DNA of 64,000 nucleotides from Streptomyces humicola (GCF_024436035.1 NZ_JANFNG010000002.1:62001-126000), one strand, 5' to 3'; positions 15,609-25,285 are shown, counted from the first letter of the stretch. Notes: generated from the letters alone by a model not told the origin. A program made the numbers and translations.

Positions 15609-17066
15609 TCATCCGTCCGAAAGCCGTGGAGCGCGGAAAGAGCGAAGCGGCCCGCGGTGCAGCGGCGTCGTGCGCCACCGCGCCCGGAACGTGCGGCGCG
15701 CGAGCGAGCACGTCACGTCCAAGTGGTGGGGCGTCTCAAGGAATGCCACGTCGACGATCAGCGTGTCCGGGGCCGTCCACCCACCGCTGACTGCCGTCGG
15801 GACGGGCGCGTCCGGCCGCGTGTCGATTGTCCACCCTGTCCCGTTGAACCGCAGGTCCAGCCGCGACTCCCCCTCGGTCAGGCAGACGGTCCAAGCAGCG
15901 CCGTCTTCCGCCGCAACCGCGACCGCGGTGAGGGTCGGCTGGTCAGTGCACGCGCCGCCCTCCGGGGCGAACTCAGCGCCCGACCAGAGGTCAGGATCCG
16001 CCAGCGGTACCGGCTTCGCCGCGAGGGGCGGGAGTTCAAGGCCGGAGAGGCGCTGCTGCAGTGCGACGTCCTCGTCTCTTCGGGCGTCGAGCGGCGCGCC
16101 AAACGCCGGCAGCAGGTGCTCCCACACCACGTCCAGCAGGGCCTGCATCTGCTCGGTCGCTGCGGTCGTCACGATTACCGCGTCGTATTCGGGCAGCACC
16201 AGGCAGAACTGTCCGTACGCCCCGTCACCTCGGTACCCATGCCGGGACATCCAGAACTGGAACCCATATCCCTGCTGCCAGTCGGACTTCGCCCCCTCGG
16301 CCGCGCCTTCCGCGTTCGAGATGTGCGAGCGCGTCGCCTCTGCGATCCATGAGGCCGGCAGCAGCCGTTTCCCCTCCCAGACGCCGTTTTGCAGGTAAAG
16401 CAAGCCAAGCCGGGCGATCGCATCGGTGGTGGCGTGCAGCCCGCTGAAGCCGAGATCGCGGCCGGCCGGGTACTGCAGCCAGGCCGCTTCGCCGATGCCC
16501 AGCGGGTCGAACAGCCGGGGCCGCAGATACTGCGTCAGCGACTGGCCGGTCACACGCTGGATGATCGTTGCGAGCGTGTAGCTGGCGGGCTGGTTGTAGG
16601 CGAAGACAGTGCCGGGTTCGCGATCCGGCGGGAGGAGGAGGAAGCCGCGGACGGGCTCGTTCCGGTCGAGGGTGAACGCCTTCTCGTAGGTCTCGCAGAG
16701 GTGGCCGCTGGCCATGGACGCGACATGCCGTACGAGCATGGCGCGGCTGCGAGGGTCGGTGATGTCGGAGTCGAACTCGGGGAAGTAGGAGACCACGGGG
16801 TCGTCAAGACGCAGCAGTCCCTCGGCCACTGCGAAGCCGGCGGCTGCGGAGGTGAAGCTTTTGCTGAGGGAGTAGAGCAGCTGGGGGGTATCGGGGGTGT
16901 AGGGCGCCCACCAGCCGGAGGCGACCAGGCTACCGTGACGCAGGATCATCAGGCTGTGCGGTTCGATGTCTGGTGCCGCTTCGACCGCGTCGAGGAACGC
17001 GTGGACGCCGCGCGCATCGACGCCCTGTGCAGCGGGACTACCAGCGGGCAGCGAGTGAGCACTCAT
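15609..17066 (-). CDS. Class C beta-lactamase-like serine hydrolase
   Basis: A 485-residue serine hydrolase of the beta-lactamase/penicillin-binding-protein group (Pfam Beta-lactamase), which includes esterases and D-amino peptidases. The ATG at 17066 has GAAGGA nine bases upstream. The SxxK motif is Ser66-Leu-Ser-Lys69 (YSLSKSF). The second motif is FAYNQPASYTL around 155-165, with Gln where YxN normally has Asn. The HGYRGDGAYGQF segment matches the third-motif region. There is no signal peptide, so an intracellular role is likely. The gene stands alone. True beta-lactam hydrolysis is unlikely for this subgroup; an esterase is the better guess. Confidence 0.85.
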   Translation of the reverse strand: MSAHSLPAGSPAAQGVDARGVHAFLDAVEAAPDIEPHSLMILRHGSLVASGWWAPYTPDTPQLLYSLSKSFTSAAAGFAVAEGLLRLDDPVVSYFPEFDSDITDPRSRAMLVRHVASMASGHLCETYEKAFTLDRNEPVRGFLLLPPDREPGTVFAYNQPASYTLATIIQRVTGQSLTQYLRPRLFDPLGIGEAAWLQYPAGRDLGFSGLHATTDAIARLGLLYLQNGVWEGKRLLPASWIAEATRSHISNAEGAAEGAKSDWQQGYGFQFWMSRHGYRGDGAYGQFCLVLPEYDAVIVTTAATEQMQALLDVVWEHLLPAFGAPLDARRDEDVALQQRLSGLELPPLAAKPVPLADPDLWSGAEFAPEGGACTDQPTLTAVAVAAEDGAAWTVCLTEGESRLDLRFNGTGWTIDTRPDAPVPTAVSGGWTAPDTLIVDVAFLETPHHLDVTCSLARRTFRARWRTTPLHRGPLRSFRAPRLSDG

Positions 17067-17714
17067 CAGGCGGGTCCTTCGCAGGGGTGGGTGTCCGCGG
17101 GTCTGCACGCGACGGCCGTTGATGCAACGTGCCGTGTAGCATCCGTCCTTCCCAGGCGGGTCCACGGGTGTCCACAAGCCGCCCCGCGAGGGCGTTGAGG
17201 CGGTGACCAGGCCGACGTCGGCGGAACCAAGGAGCGGTGCTTCGCGTCCCCCGCGCCCGCGAGGCGGGGGCGGGCATGCGGCGGAAACATTTCCTCGCCC
17301 TTCTGATGCATTATCCCCGTCCGAAGGAGACGATCGTTCACTGTGCTGTCAAGTTGGTATCGAATGTAGGGCAATATTCCGAGAGTCCCCAAAATGCAGG
17401 AATCGAGAAGAATAATGTCGCTTATGATTAGCTGCTTGCGCCTTCTTCGAAGCGTAACTGTTCAGGGTCTCAGCCGGTTGCGGGCAGCATCCATGGCTGT
17501 CCGGCGCGTCTGCGGCGGCGTATGCGGCAGGTCGTCGCTGCTGGCCTCGCTCCATCGCCTCATGCTCGCACCGGCAGCACCGCCCTGCGGCGGTCCGGCA
17601 CGACGAGCGAGCGGCCCTCGCCTGATTGGGGGGAACCGTCGGCGAGGACCACCCACACTCCACTGTCACAGGTGGTCCGGGCGATCGCTCGCTGAACGCG
17701 GCCTCATGGGTGGG
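17067..17714. other. Intergenic stretch, no supported gene
   Basis: Upstream region of the serine hydrolase followed by sequence with only shadow frames. It is somewhat AT-richer around 17340-17450. Nothing recognisable was found. Confidence 0.45.
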
Positions 17715-17935
17715 CCCACCGATCATTTGACCTCTCTGCAGCATGAAGCCCAGGTGACGTACTTCGTGGTGGGGCACGGGGGGGGCGAGTCGATGTCGCC
17801 GGCGTAGTCCATCCACTCCTCCCTTCATCAAGGGCAGCGATGTCGCCGGTGGCCCAGGTGTCGACGAATGCCTCCCACCGGGCGTTGCTGGGCCGCATGG
17901 TCCGCTCCGGGGTGGTGTGGATGGCCGTCCGGCGG
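17715..17935 (-). pseudogene. Degenerate copy of the terminal-protein gene 3' end
   Basis: Read on the minus strand, this gives ERTMRPSNARWEAFVDTWAT and then GDIAALDE, matching ERTMRPSAARWEAFIDTWAT and GDVEAMDVE near the C-terminus of the terminal-protein-like gene at 36332-36997. The frame then breaks, but the end reappears as HEVRHLGFM against FEVRHVGFM. On the plus strand the shared sequence begins at the GCCCACCGATCAT just before each copy. A run of eight G near 17780 and an indel near 17820 account for the frame changes. Only about the last 70 codons are present. Confidence 0.8.
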
Positions 17936-18052
17936 TGCACGGCCGACCGGAATGCCGCGATTTGCGCGCGTCACATGGCCCCGCATCACCGCCGGGGCAT
18001 TAGCGTTCTGATGTCGTATCAGGGAAATCGGGGGGCAGCCCGGAGAGACAAG

Positions 18053-18496
18053 ATGCTCAGGGGATTCAAGAACTTCCTGATGCGAAGTGACATCGTCGTC
18101 GTGGCGGTCGGGCTGATCGTCGCGCCGGCGTTCAGCACTCTCATCAAGTCGTTCACGGACAATGCGATCAACCTGATCAACGCGTGGGCGCAAGGGGGCC
18201 GGACGCTGGGGCTGGGGTGGCAGTTCGGACGGCTCGGGAACAAAGCGACCTTCCTCGACATCGGGTCGTTCATCTCGGCGCTCATCTACTTCATCATCTT
18301 CATGGCCGTCGTTTACTTCCTGATCGTCGTGCCGTACAAGAGGTTCCAGGCCCGGGGCGGCGTGGCGGCCTTCAAGGAGGCCGGCGCGGTCAAGACGTAT
18401 CCTGCCTGCCTGTCCGAGGAGATTCCCGCCGCGGCTGGCAAGTGCCGGTCCTGCGGGACGGAGCAGCCTCCAGCAGGCGGAGCGCAGCACCCGTAA
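18053..18496 (+). CDS. mscL: Large-conductance mechanosensitive channel MscL
   Basis: A 147-residue membrane channel that opens under high membrane tension and releases solutes during hypo-osmotic shock. The ATG at 18053 has GGAGAG upstream and gives the canonical start LRGFKNFLMRSDIVVVAVGL. Two transmembrane helices are visible, roughly residues 15-35 and 70-95 (ISALIYFIIFMAVVYFLIVV), separated by a periplasm-facing loop. The C-terminal tail contains CLSEEIPAAAGKCRSCGTE, the Cys-containing tail found in many actinomycete MscL proteins. The gene stands alone between decayed elements. Confidence 0.9.
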   Translation: MLRGFKNFLMRSDIVVVAVGLIVAPAFSTLIKSFTDNAINLINAWAQGGRTLGLGWQFGRLGNKATFLDIGSFISALIYFIIFMAVVYFLIVVPYKRFQARGGVAAFKEAGAVKTYPACLSEEIPAAAGKCRSCGTEQPPAGGAQHP

Positions 18497-19320
18497 GAAA
18501 GCCGTCTTTGATACGGCCCGCCCCGCCTTGTCGGCTGTCGAGCCCGGCCCGTGTGCGCCGCAACGGGGGCGAGGTCCCAAGGATCATGCCCGTTGCAGAG
18601 TGCAGAGGAGCGGGCACGTCTACAAGCTGGATGAGTCCCGTCTGCTGTGCGGGGGCCGCGACGCCTCCTCCCTCCCCGTGCGGCTCGGGCGCTGTGCCGC
18701 ACGGGGGCCAGGGGGAACCGGCGGACGCCACTCAGCATGCGTCCGGGATCGACGAACTGCACAGGGGCTGACCAGCAGAGCGCGGGGCGAGCCGGGGTCG
18801 CATATGCCCGTCGGTGCAACCGTTCGTGATTATTGACGCTGTTGACATTCCGACTACGACCCGTCCAACGTGGGCCCTGGGGAGAGTTCCGATGTCCGAC
18901 TGACGCGTCGTAGAACTGTGCTGCGAGCCGGTGGCCCTCGATCGGGTGCTTTGCGTCGGTAGATCGTTTTCCTGCAGGTGTGGTCGGCGTTGGGGCTCGT
19001 GTGATGGTGATGGGTGTTCACAACGTGTCGGAGGTCCGGAGGCAGCTCTGCGGTCAGATGAGCCGATCTACGCGGAGCTGGGGATATGTACTGGCGGCAG
19101 GCGGGCCGGACAGTCCCCAGTCAGGCGGACCCGGTGTGGGCTCGTCTGGTGGAGAACGCGTCGACGGCGGTGTACGGCGTTTGGCCCCGGTTGACCGGCT
19201 GCGTGCCTTCGGTCCCCCCGCGGCGTTGGACGCCGCGGGAGGGGACCAGAGCCCTACCCCTGTTCGGGTGAACCAGGCGGGAGATGGGGCCGACCGCTTC
19301 GGCACGGGTAGACACCTGGA
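18497..19320. other. Intergenic stretch without a supported gene
   Basis: Frames here are short and unconvincing. A piece near 19055-19170 reads DEPIYAELG in one frame and YWRQAGRTVPSQADPVWARL in another, resembling small actinomycete proteins of that pattern. It could be a frameshifted relic, but I do not assign it. Confidence 0.4.
19211..19247. terminator. Strong hairpin upstream of the 19321 gene
   Basis: GGTCCCCCCGCGGCG pairs with CGCCGCGGGAGGGGACC across a 5-base loop (TTGGA), leaving one mismatch or bulge. There is no U-run. It could end transcription from upstream or act in the leader of the following gene. Confidence 0.5.
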
Positions 19321-19710
19321 GTGAGCAGCACCGAAGAGCCGGAGGGTGAGGAGCAGCGGCCTGAGCTGTGCGACCTGTGCGGTGCGGTCATCTGCAACGA
19401 CGCCCAGGTCTATGCGCTGGTCCCGGACTCCTCGGCGATTCACTCCGTGGACGCCAGGCTCGACGGCGTGCGCATGGTGACCGCATGTTCACCGGACCAT
19501 CTGGCCGAGCTGCAAGAGAACTACCGGCTGCGGCCATTCGTGGATGAGGAACTGTGGGTCGGGAAGATCGCCCGCGCTCTCAACGAGCACGCCGCAGGGC
19601 TCACCTTGGAGCGACTGGCAGAGATGACTCGCCTGTCACTGGTGCAGATCGACCGGGCGGTCGTGTGGCAGAACCAGCGGTTCCGTCAGTGGCAAGAGCG
19701 CCTGCACTAA
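19321..19710 (+). CDS. Hypothetical protein with Cys-rich N-terminus
   Basis: A 129-residue protein of unknown family. An acidic N-terminus (SSTEEPEGEEQ) leads to ELCDLCGAVICND, a CxxC pair with a third Cys that could bind metal, and a further Cys in TACSPDHL. The rest is predicted helical, with GLTLERLAEMTRLSLVQIDRA resembling a helix-turn-helix, and it ends in a Trp/Gln/Arg-rich helix. Start codon is GTG; the ribosome site is weak. A small DNA-binding regulator is possible but unproven. Confidence 0.6.
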   Translation: MSSTEEPEGEEQRPELCDLCGAVICNDAQVYALVPDSSAIHSVDARLDGVRMVTACSPDHLAELQENYRLRPFVDEELWVGKIARALNEHAAGLTLERLAEMTRLSLVQIDRAVVWQNQRFRQWQERLH

Positions 19711-19734
19711 CCTGTATCTGCTGGTCGGCCAGCG

Positions 19735-19905
19735 AACCGCCATCAGCGTCAGCGAAGGCATCCTGCGCCGCACCACGCGCCGCACGGGCCGTTTCGAGTA
19801 CCAGGCACTGCTACCCACGGGGTGAAGGCCGAGGACGTCAGCGCGGCCCCCCAGCGACGGCGTGCTGACGGTGACCGTCCCCAAGGCACAAGCCGCCAAT
19901 GATCT
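19735..19905 (+). pseudogene. Hsp20/alpha-crystallin fragment
   Basis: The sequence gives SEGILRRTTRRTGRFEYQAL followed by LPTG, then TGA. After one missing base the frame continues as VKAEDVSA, and after a further shift as DGVLTVTVPKAQAAN. This is the beta-sandwich end of actinomycete small heat-shock proteins. The 5' half is absent and the frame is broken at least twice. It runs directly into an IS3-type end. Confidence 0.75.
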
Positions 19906-20228
19906 TGCTTCGGTTTGGTGGACACCTACCTGCTTGGGGACACTGGTCCCCGCAAGGAGGAGTTCATCGTGCCAAGGACGCGCCCGGACTATCCGCCGGA
20001 GTTCCGTCGCCAGATCATCGAGCTGGTCAGGGCCGGCCGTACGCCGGAGGAGCTGGCCAAGGAGTTCGAGCCGTCTGCTCAGACCATCCGTAACTGGGCG
20101 AACCAGGCCCAGGTGGATGCCAGCGAGCGGTCCGGTCTGACCAGTGACGAGAAGGAGGAACTCGCTCAACTGCGTTGCGAAGTCAAGCAGTTGCGCGAGC
20201 AGAAGGAGATCCTTCGCAAGACCGCGGC
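19905..20228 (+). mobile_element. Truncated IS3-family element with orfA
   Basis: After a typical IS3-like end (TTCGGTTTGGTGGACACCTA), a GTG at 19969 preceded by AAGGAGGA starts an OrfA helix-turn-helix transposase subunit (PDYPPEFRRQIIELVRAGRT, then TIRNWANQAQVD). A leucine-zipper-like helix ends in KEILRKTAA at about 20227. There the expected ILRKAAAWF continuation is lost, and neither orfB nor a right end is present. The element is dead. Confidence 0.85.
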
Positions 20229-20280
20229 ATGCAGGGCACCCTGGTCGCAGCGGGCGCTTGCGCCTGCTGCGACCAGGGTG

Positions 20281-22524
20281 TCACCCGGCTTGGGCGTCAG
20301 CCTGCCGGACGGCTGCCACCAGCTCGTCCACGCCTTCGGCGGTCAGGCCGATGCCGAAGGTGGTGAGCTTGGCCAGCGGGACGCCCCAGGCCAGCGCCGC
20401 AAGCGTGGGGTTGGCCTGAGTCAAGGCAGCCACGTGGGGGGACCTCTCGAGCACCGCGCTCAGGATCGTGTTGCCGACGGGGTGGTCCAGCCACTCGCCC
20501 AGGGTGGACATCGCGCTCAGCTCGTCGACTCGCCCGTCGCCTGCGCAGACCAGCTCGGCGCGGAGTCGGATGTCCCGTGAGGATGCCCCGACCTCCACCG
20601 CAAATGTTCCAGCGTCGGTGCGCCAGCGGCCCCGTCCGGTGGACCACTGGGCCAGGTCCCGCTCCCGAATGGTGAAGGCGACCGGCGTGGATTGCCCCGG
20701 CTCCAGCCGGACCTTGGCGAAGCCGCGCAACTCCCGGCGGGGCCGGGTGGGCTGAGGCTCGTCGAAGGCCACGTACAGCTGGACGACCTCGTCGGCGGTG
20801 CAATGGCCGACGTTTCGAACCGTCAGATTGACGCGCCACTCGTTGCGGCCGACTTCTGCGGCTGTGAGGTCGGTGTACTCGAACCGGGTGTAGTTCAGTC
20901 CGTGGCCGAAGGGGTAGGCCACGGGCCGGTCCAGCGTGTCGTAGTAGCGGTAGCCGACGTAGCGGCCCTCCCCGTAGTCCACATGGCCGTCCCGGCCGGG
21001 GAAGTGCAGGTGCGAGGGCACGTCGGCGAGCCGGAGCGGGATGGTCTCGGCGAGCCGTCCGGACGGGCTGGCCGCGCCGAGCAGCAGGTCGGCCAGGGCC
21101 TGGCCGCTGGCCTGGCCGCCGAGCCAGCCCTCCAGTATGGCGGCTGTATGGTCCTGCCACTCGGCCACGGAGACCACGCCACCGTTGGCGAGGACTACTG
21201 CGACCCGGGGGCAGGCGGCGGATACCTGGCGCAGCAGGGCGAGCTGGTCGCCGGGCAGATCCATGGTGGTGCGGTCGAAGCCTTCGGACTCGGCGGCGTC
21301 GGGCAGGCCGAGGAAGACCAGGGCGGTGTCGCATGCGGAGGCGGTGGCGACCGCCTCGGCGACGAGGGCGTCGTCGGGCGTGCCGTCGAGCCGGTAGCCA
21401 GGGGCGAAGTCCAGTTCGGTTTCGGGGCCGAATCCGGCTTGCAGTGCGTCCCAGGCGGTGTCCAACCGGGTCGGCACCACGTGCGAGCTCCCGCTGCCCT
21501 GGTAGCGCGGGGTGCGGACAAACTCGCCGATGACAGCGATACGCTGGCGGGCGGTTGGGTCCAGCGGAAGCAGGTCGCCGTCGTTCTTCAGCAGCACCGC
21601 GCCGGCGCGGGCGGCCTCGCGGGCCAGTTCGTGGTGGGCGTCCACGTCCCAGTCGGAGAAGGGCTGGGCCGATGCGGTGCGGGCGGCCAGAGCAGCGACC
21701 CGGGCGGCGGATGCGGCCACGGCCGCCGGGTCCAGTCGTCCCTCCTTTACCGCGTCGACGACCTGCTGGTCCGTGCCGGTCGGAGGCATTTCCAAGTCCA
21801 GTCCGGCGGCCAGTGCGGCGACGCGGTCGTTGACTGCGCCCCAGTCCGACATCACCAGTCCGTCGAAGCCCCACTCCTCGCGCAGCACCTTGGTCAGCAG
21901 CCACCGGTTCTGGCTGGCATAGACGCCGTTGATCTTGTTGTAGGAGCACATCACCGTGGAGGGCGTGGACTCGCGGATGATGTGCTCGAAAGCGGGCAGG
22001 TAGATCTCGCGGAGCGCCTGCTCGTCCACGTCCGCGCTGACGCGCATCCGGTCCGTCTCCTGGTTGTTGACCGCGAAGTGCTTGACGCAGGCGCCGATCC
22101 CGGTCGACTGGATGCCTGCGACCATGGCCGCGCCGATCGCCCCGGTCAAGTGCGGGTCCTCGGAGAAGTACTCGAAGTTGCGCCCGCACAGCGGATGCCG
22201 CTTGATGTTCACGCCAGGCCCCAGCACCACGTCCACGTCCAACGCGGACGCCTCGCGGCCGAGCGCGGCTCCGATGCGGCGGACCAGCTCCGGGTCCCAG
22301 GAGGAACCGAGCGACACGGCGGGCGGGAAGCAGGTGGCCGGGATGCTCTGGAAGACGCCGAGCGCGTCGCCGCCCTCCGGCTGGCGGCGGATGCCATGCG
22401 GGCCGTCGGCCAGAGTCACCGCGCGGACGATATCGGGCACCGGGGTGCTCTGGCAGGTGCTGCTGCCGGAGGTCAACGAGGCCTGCTGCTCCAGGCTGAG
22501 ACCGGAAACGCCGTGATCAGTCAT
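20281..22524 (-). CDS. Glycoside hydrolase family 3 beta-glucosidase
   Basis: A 747-residue GH3 enzyme cleaving beta-glucosides with retention. The N-terminal barrel has KHFAVNNQETDR (substrate contacts) and VMSDWGAV with nucleophile Asp227. The second domain carries the acid/base Glu414 in SEGFDR, and the C-terminal part is a fibronectin-III-like domain beginning near YPFGHGLNYTRFEY. There is no signal peptide, so it should act on imported sugars. The TetR gene lies directly upstream on the same strand, 25 bases away, and a ruined ABC uptake operon diverges beyond it. This suggests an oligoglucoside uptake-and-hydrolysis locus that has lost its transporter. A saponin or glycoconjugate deglucosidase is an alternative. 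Confidence 0.95.
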   Translation of the reverse strand: MTDHGVSGLSLEQQASLTSGSSTCQSTPVPDIVRAVTLADGPHGIRRQPEGGDALGVFQSIPATCFPPAVSLGSSWDPELVRRIGAALGREASALDVDVVLGPGVNIKRHPLCGRNFEYFSEDPHLTGAIGAAMVAGIQSTGIGACVKHFAVNNQETDRMRVSADVDEQALREIYLPAFEHIIRESTPSTVMCSYNKINGVYASQNRWLLTKVLREEWGFDGLVMSDWGAVNDRVAALAAGLDLEMPPTGTDQQVVDAVKEGRLDPAAVAASAARVAALAARTASAQPFSDWDVDAHHELAREAARAGAVLLKNDGDLLPLDPTARQRIAVIGEFVRTPRYQGSGSSHVVPTRLDTAWDALQAGFGPETELDFAPGYRLDGTPDDALVAEAVATASACDTALVFLGLPDAAESEGFDRTTMDLPGDQLALLRQVSAACPRVAVVLANGGVVSVAEWQDHTAAILEGWLGGQASGQALADLLLGAASPSGRLAETIPLRLADVPSHLHFPGRDGHVDYGEGRYVGYRYYDTLDRPVAYPFGHGLNYTRFEYTDLTAAEVGRNEWRVNLTVRNVGHCTADEVVQLYVAFDEPQPTRPRRELRGFAKVRLEPGQSTPVAFTIRERDLAQWSTGRGRWRTDAGTFAVEVGASSRDIRLRAELVCAGDGRVDELSAMSTLGEWLDHPVGNTILSAVLERSPHVAALTQANPTLAALAWGVPLAKLTTFGIGLTAEGVDELVAAVRQADAQAG

Positions 22525-22549
22525 GTGCTGTCCCAGGATGTCGAGGTGC

Positions 22550-23326
22550 CTACGGGTGAGGGTGCTCGCCGGGTGGGGTGTCTACCGTCCCTGCTGCGGC
22601 TCGCCGGGCGCTACCAGCAGGGTCTGCGGGGCGATCCGGCCTGCTGTCCGCTGCCGCCTGCGTGGGCGATTCCGGGCCCCAAAGGCCGGCGCCGACCGGG
22701 AACAGCGGGGCCGAGCGGAGGTCCAGGCCGAGGCGGGCGAGGAAGTCCACGACCGCGGCCCGCATGCCGGCCGCCTCCGGCTCGAGCAGCCATTGCGTCT
22801 GCAACCCGTCCATGAGTGCCAGCAGTTGGCTGGCTACCTGGGCCGGGTCGTAGTCGAGCGGAGGGTCCTGCCGAGCCGCCAGGGAGTCGAGGGCGGTGGC
22901 CAGTCGCCCCCGCAGGACCCGGTAGCGGTTGACGAAGTACTGGTGCGCCGGGTGATCCGGATCGGCCGCCTCTCCCGAGATCTTGACGTACAGGCCGACC
23001 AGGCCGGGCGTGCGCATGTTCCGCTCCACAATCCCCACGATGTGGGTGAGCAGCTGCTCCGGTTCATCGGCTGGGTCGGAATCGAAGAGGACCTCGGCGT
23101 CATCCCGGTCGCGGCGGCTGAGCACCTCGATCAGGAGCGTCTCCTTGCCAGGGAAGTGATGCAGCAGTCCGGCGTGGGTCAGTCCCGCATGCGCGGCGAT
23201 GTCCCGCAGCGAGACCGCGTAGAAGCCGGACTTGGAGAACAGCTCGGTCGCCGAGTCCAGGATCCGTGTCCGGGTGCGCTCCCCCTTGGACAGACGTGGA
23301 GCGGGCGGGTCTTCCGGTCGGCTCAC
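22550..23326 (-). CDS. TetR-family regulator
   Basis: A 258-residue regulator. The GTG at 23326 has AGGAGAA five bases upstream. The N-terminal helix-turn-helix reads RILDSATELFSKSGFYAVSL, then RDIAAHAGLTHAGLLHHF. The C-terminal ligand domain is typical in length, with an extended Pro/Ala-rich tail. It precedes the GH3 gene and faces a divergent solute-binding-protein relic, so it probably repressed both the hydrolase and the uptake genes. Two direct repeats at 23428-23473 in the divergent gap are candidate operators. Confidence 0.93.
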   Translation of the reverse strand: MSRPEDPPAPRLSKGERTRTRILDSATELFSKSGFYAVSLRDIAAHAGLTHAGLLHHFPGKETLLIEVLSRRDRDDAEVLFDSDPADEPEQLLTHIVGIVERNMRTPGLVGLYVKISGEAADPDHPAHQYFVNRYRVLRGRLATALDSLAARQDPPLDYDPAQVASQLLALMDGLQTQWLLEPEAAGMRAAVVDFLARLGLDLRSAPLFPVGAGLWGPESPTQAAADSRPDRPADPAGSARRAAAGTVDTPPGEHPHP

Positions 23327-23427
23327 GGTCGTTCTCCTGCCACTGAAGTGTGTCTGGCGGGCCGACTGCCTGGATGGGCGCGCGCAGCAACCGTAGGACC
23401 GCACACCGTTCTCCGGGCCACAGAAAC

Positions 23428-23473
23428 CTACCATCTGGTTATTTCTTGGGTCCAAATTCTACCAGCCGGTTAG
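23428..23473. promoter_or_regulatory. Pair of CTACCAnCnGGTTA repeats, candidate TetR operators
   Basis: CTACCATCTGGTTAT (23428-23442) and CTACCAGCCGGTTAG (23459-23473) match at 12 of 15 positions and are nearly palindromic (TACC...GGTTA). Their starts are 31 bases apart, about three helical turns. They lie between the TetR start and the divergent lipoprotein start. Confidence 0.6.
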
Positions 23474-23542
23474 TTTCGTGGCTATGCTCATGCTGCATCC
23501 ATGGCGCAGCCATCCCTTCCGCCCTCGCATCGGAGGGCCGAC

Positions 23543-24712
23543 ATGCAGCGATATGCCAGAGCCGTCACCGCCGCATCCGTCCTGACATCCACTGCGCTCG
23601 TCCTGACGAGCTGCACCGGCTCGTCAGGCACGACCAGCGCCAGCGGAACGAAAACCCTCAACATTGCCACCATGACGCTGCCGCAGAGCCTCGACCCGGA
23701 GGTGGCGACGGGCCGCGCGATGCCGTTCTTCCAGGCCGTGTACGACACGCTGATCAAGCGCAACGCCGACGCGGCTACAGCCCGATGCTGGCCACCGCCT
23801 GAAGCTACAACCGGACACTGAAGTCCGTGGACGTCATCGATCTCCGCCCATGTCCGCCTCGGCCTGGCCGAGGCGGACCCGTCGCTGCTGTCCGCCTCAG
23901 CGACTCGGCGGGGCTGATGGCCAGTCCGGCCGCGTTCAGCAAGGGCGACGCGCTCAAGACCATGCCGGACGGCACCGGCCCGTACCTCCTCCACGGGCAA
24001 GACCGCCTTCGGTACCAAGTGGGTCTACACCCGCAACACCAAGTACTGGGGACCAAGCCGCCCTTCGACACCGTAACGATGAGCGTCTTCAACAACGAGA
24101 CGGCGATTCGTCAACGGCCTGAAGACCGGCCAGATCGACACCGCCCTGCTGCAGACCGCCACCAGTAGGCCACCGCCAAGGCCGACCCGTCACTCACCAC
24201 CACCCCGAAGCAGTTCGACTTCCAGGGCCTGCTGCTGTTCGACCAGCAGGCCGGCTACGCGAAGGTTCACCCTCAAGTTCCCGCTGATACCGGCCATCGT
24301 CCCCGACGCCCTGGCCTCCTTCATCCAGTCCGACCTCGCAGCCGTCAGTATCAAGGTGGTCTGGGACCCGACCGACCCCTCCACGGTGGAGCAGAAGATC
24401 TTCGTGGATCGGGACTACTCCGGCATGGTCATGAACATCGGCCAGTCCTGCGACCCGTGGATCGTCGCGCAGACGCTCATCCTGCCCGGCCCGTTCAACA
24501 TGTTCGGCTCGACCGACCCCACCGTGGTCGGCCTTCTCGCCAAGATCCAGAGCGAGCCCGAGCAGGCCGCGACGGCGGACCTCCAAGCGCTCAACACCCA
24601 CCTGGTGCAGCAGGGCTGGTTCGCACCCCTCTACCGGATGACCTACCTGCTGGTGACCGACAAGAACGTCAAGGCCGCCCTCCAGTCCGGCATGGCCGTG
24701 TCGTCGATCTAG
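23543..24712 (+). pseudogene. Family 5 extracellular solute-binding lipoprotein, decayed
   Basis: The 5' part encodes a lipoprotein signal (SVLTSTALVLTSCTG, lipobox Cys) and the family start TLNIATMTLPQSLDPEVATG. Near 23775 a base is lost (DG-YSPMLATA) and the next Trp codon appears as TGA. Later pieces in other frames include the end VAQTLILPGPFNMFGSTDP and a final helix ending SGMAVSSI at 24712. At least four frame changes are needed to read it through. Intact members bind oligopeptides, nickel or oligosaccharides for ABC import. Confidence 0.8.
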
Positions 24713-24757
24713 GACTACACCACCGCCCAGTAGCCCCTGGCCGCTACCCACCGACGA

Positions 24758-25075
24758 TTGCCACCCCGATTCCATTTCATCGTGCGCAGGATCGCGGCAG
24801 GAGTGCTGCTCCTGTTCGTGATCTCGTTTCTCTCCTACGTCCTGTCCTCCCTTCCCCAGACCGACGTCGCCCGGCAACTGCTGGGCGAGGACGCCGCACC
24901 TGCGGCCATAGCGGCCCAGAACCACCAGTTGGGCCTGAACCGTCCGGTCACCGTGCAGTACCTCGACTGGCTCGGGCAGCGCTGCGCGGTGACTTCGGCA
25001 CCTCGTGGTTCAGCGGTGAGGATGTGCTCCAGGCGATCGGCAACCGGCTTCCCGTCACCGTGAATCCTTTGTCCG
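24758..25075 (+). pseudogene. DppB-type ABC permease, truncated
   Basis: The frame gives the canonical first helix VRRIAAGVLLLFVISFLSYV and QLGLNRPVTVQYLDWLG. A shift near 24985 leads into GDFGTSWFSGEDVLQAIGNR in another frame. It ends at LPVTV, about 100 residues in. The rest of the permease and any second permease or ATPase are missing. Together with the preceding relic it shows that this uptake operon was cut off before the Ag85-like gene at 25286. Confidence 0.8.
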
Positions 25076-25285
25076 CTGGTTGAGTGATCCTGTGCCTCAG
25101 TCAGGAAGGATGCCGCTTGGAGAGGCCGGTTTGACGCAGCGTTATGTAACGATGAGCCGCCCTGACCGCTGCACGGGACCCAGGAGGTGCGCTCGGGTTG
25201 CAGCAAGGGTTCCTCACATGCCCTTCGCACCTGTGTCGGGAGAGTGCGAGGCGACGTTGCGGCTTCCTCAGGAGGTCCTCAGACC

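Noticed and set aside
16389-17198. Plus-strand frame of 269 codons
   Set aside because: Antisense to the beta-lactamase-like hydrolase with intact SxxK motif.
20692-22815. Long plus-strand open frame of 707 codons
   Set aside because: It is antisense to the well-supported GH3 gene, is Gly/Val-rich with no motifs, and arises from high GC at third positions.
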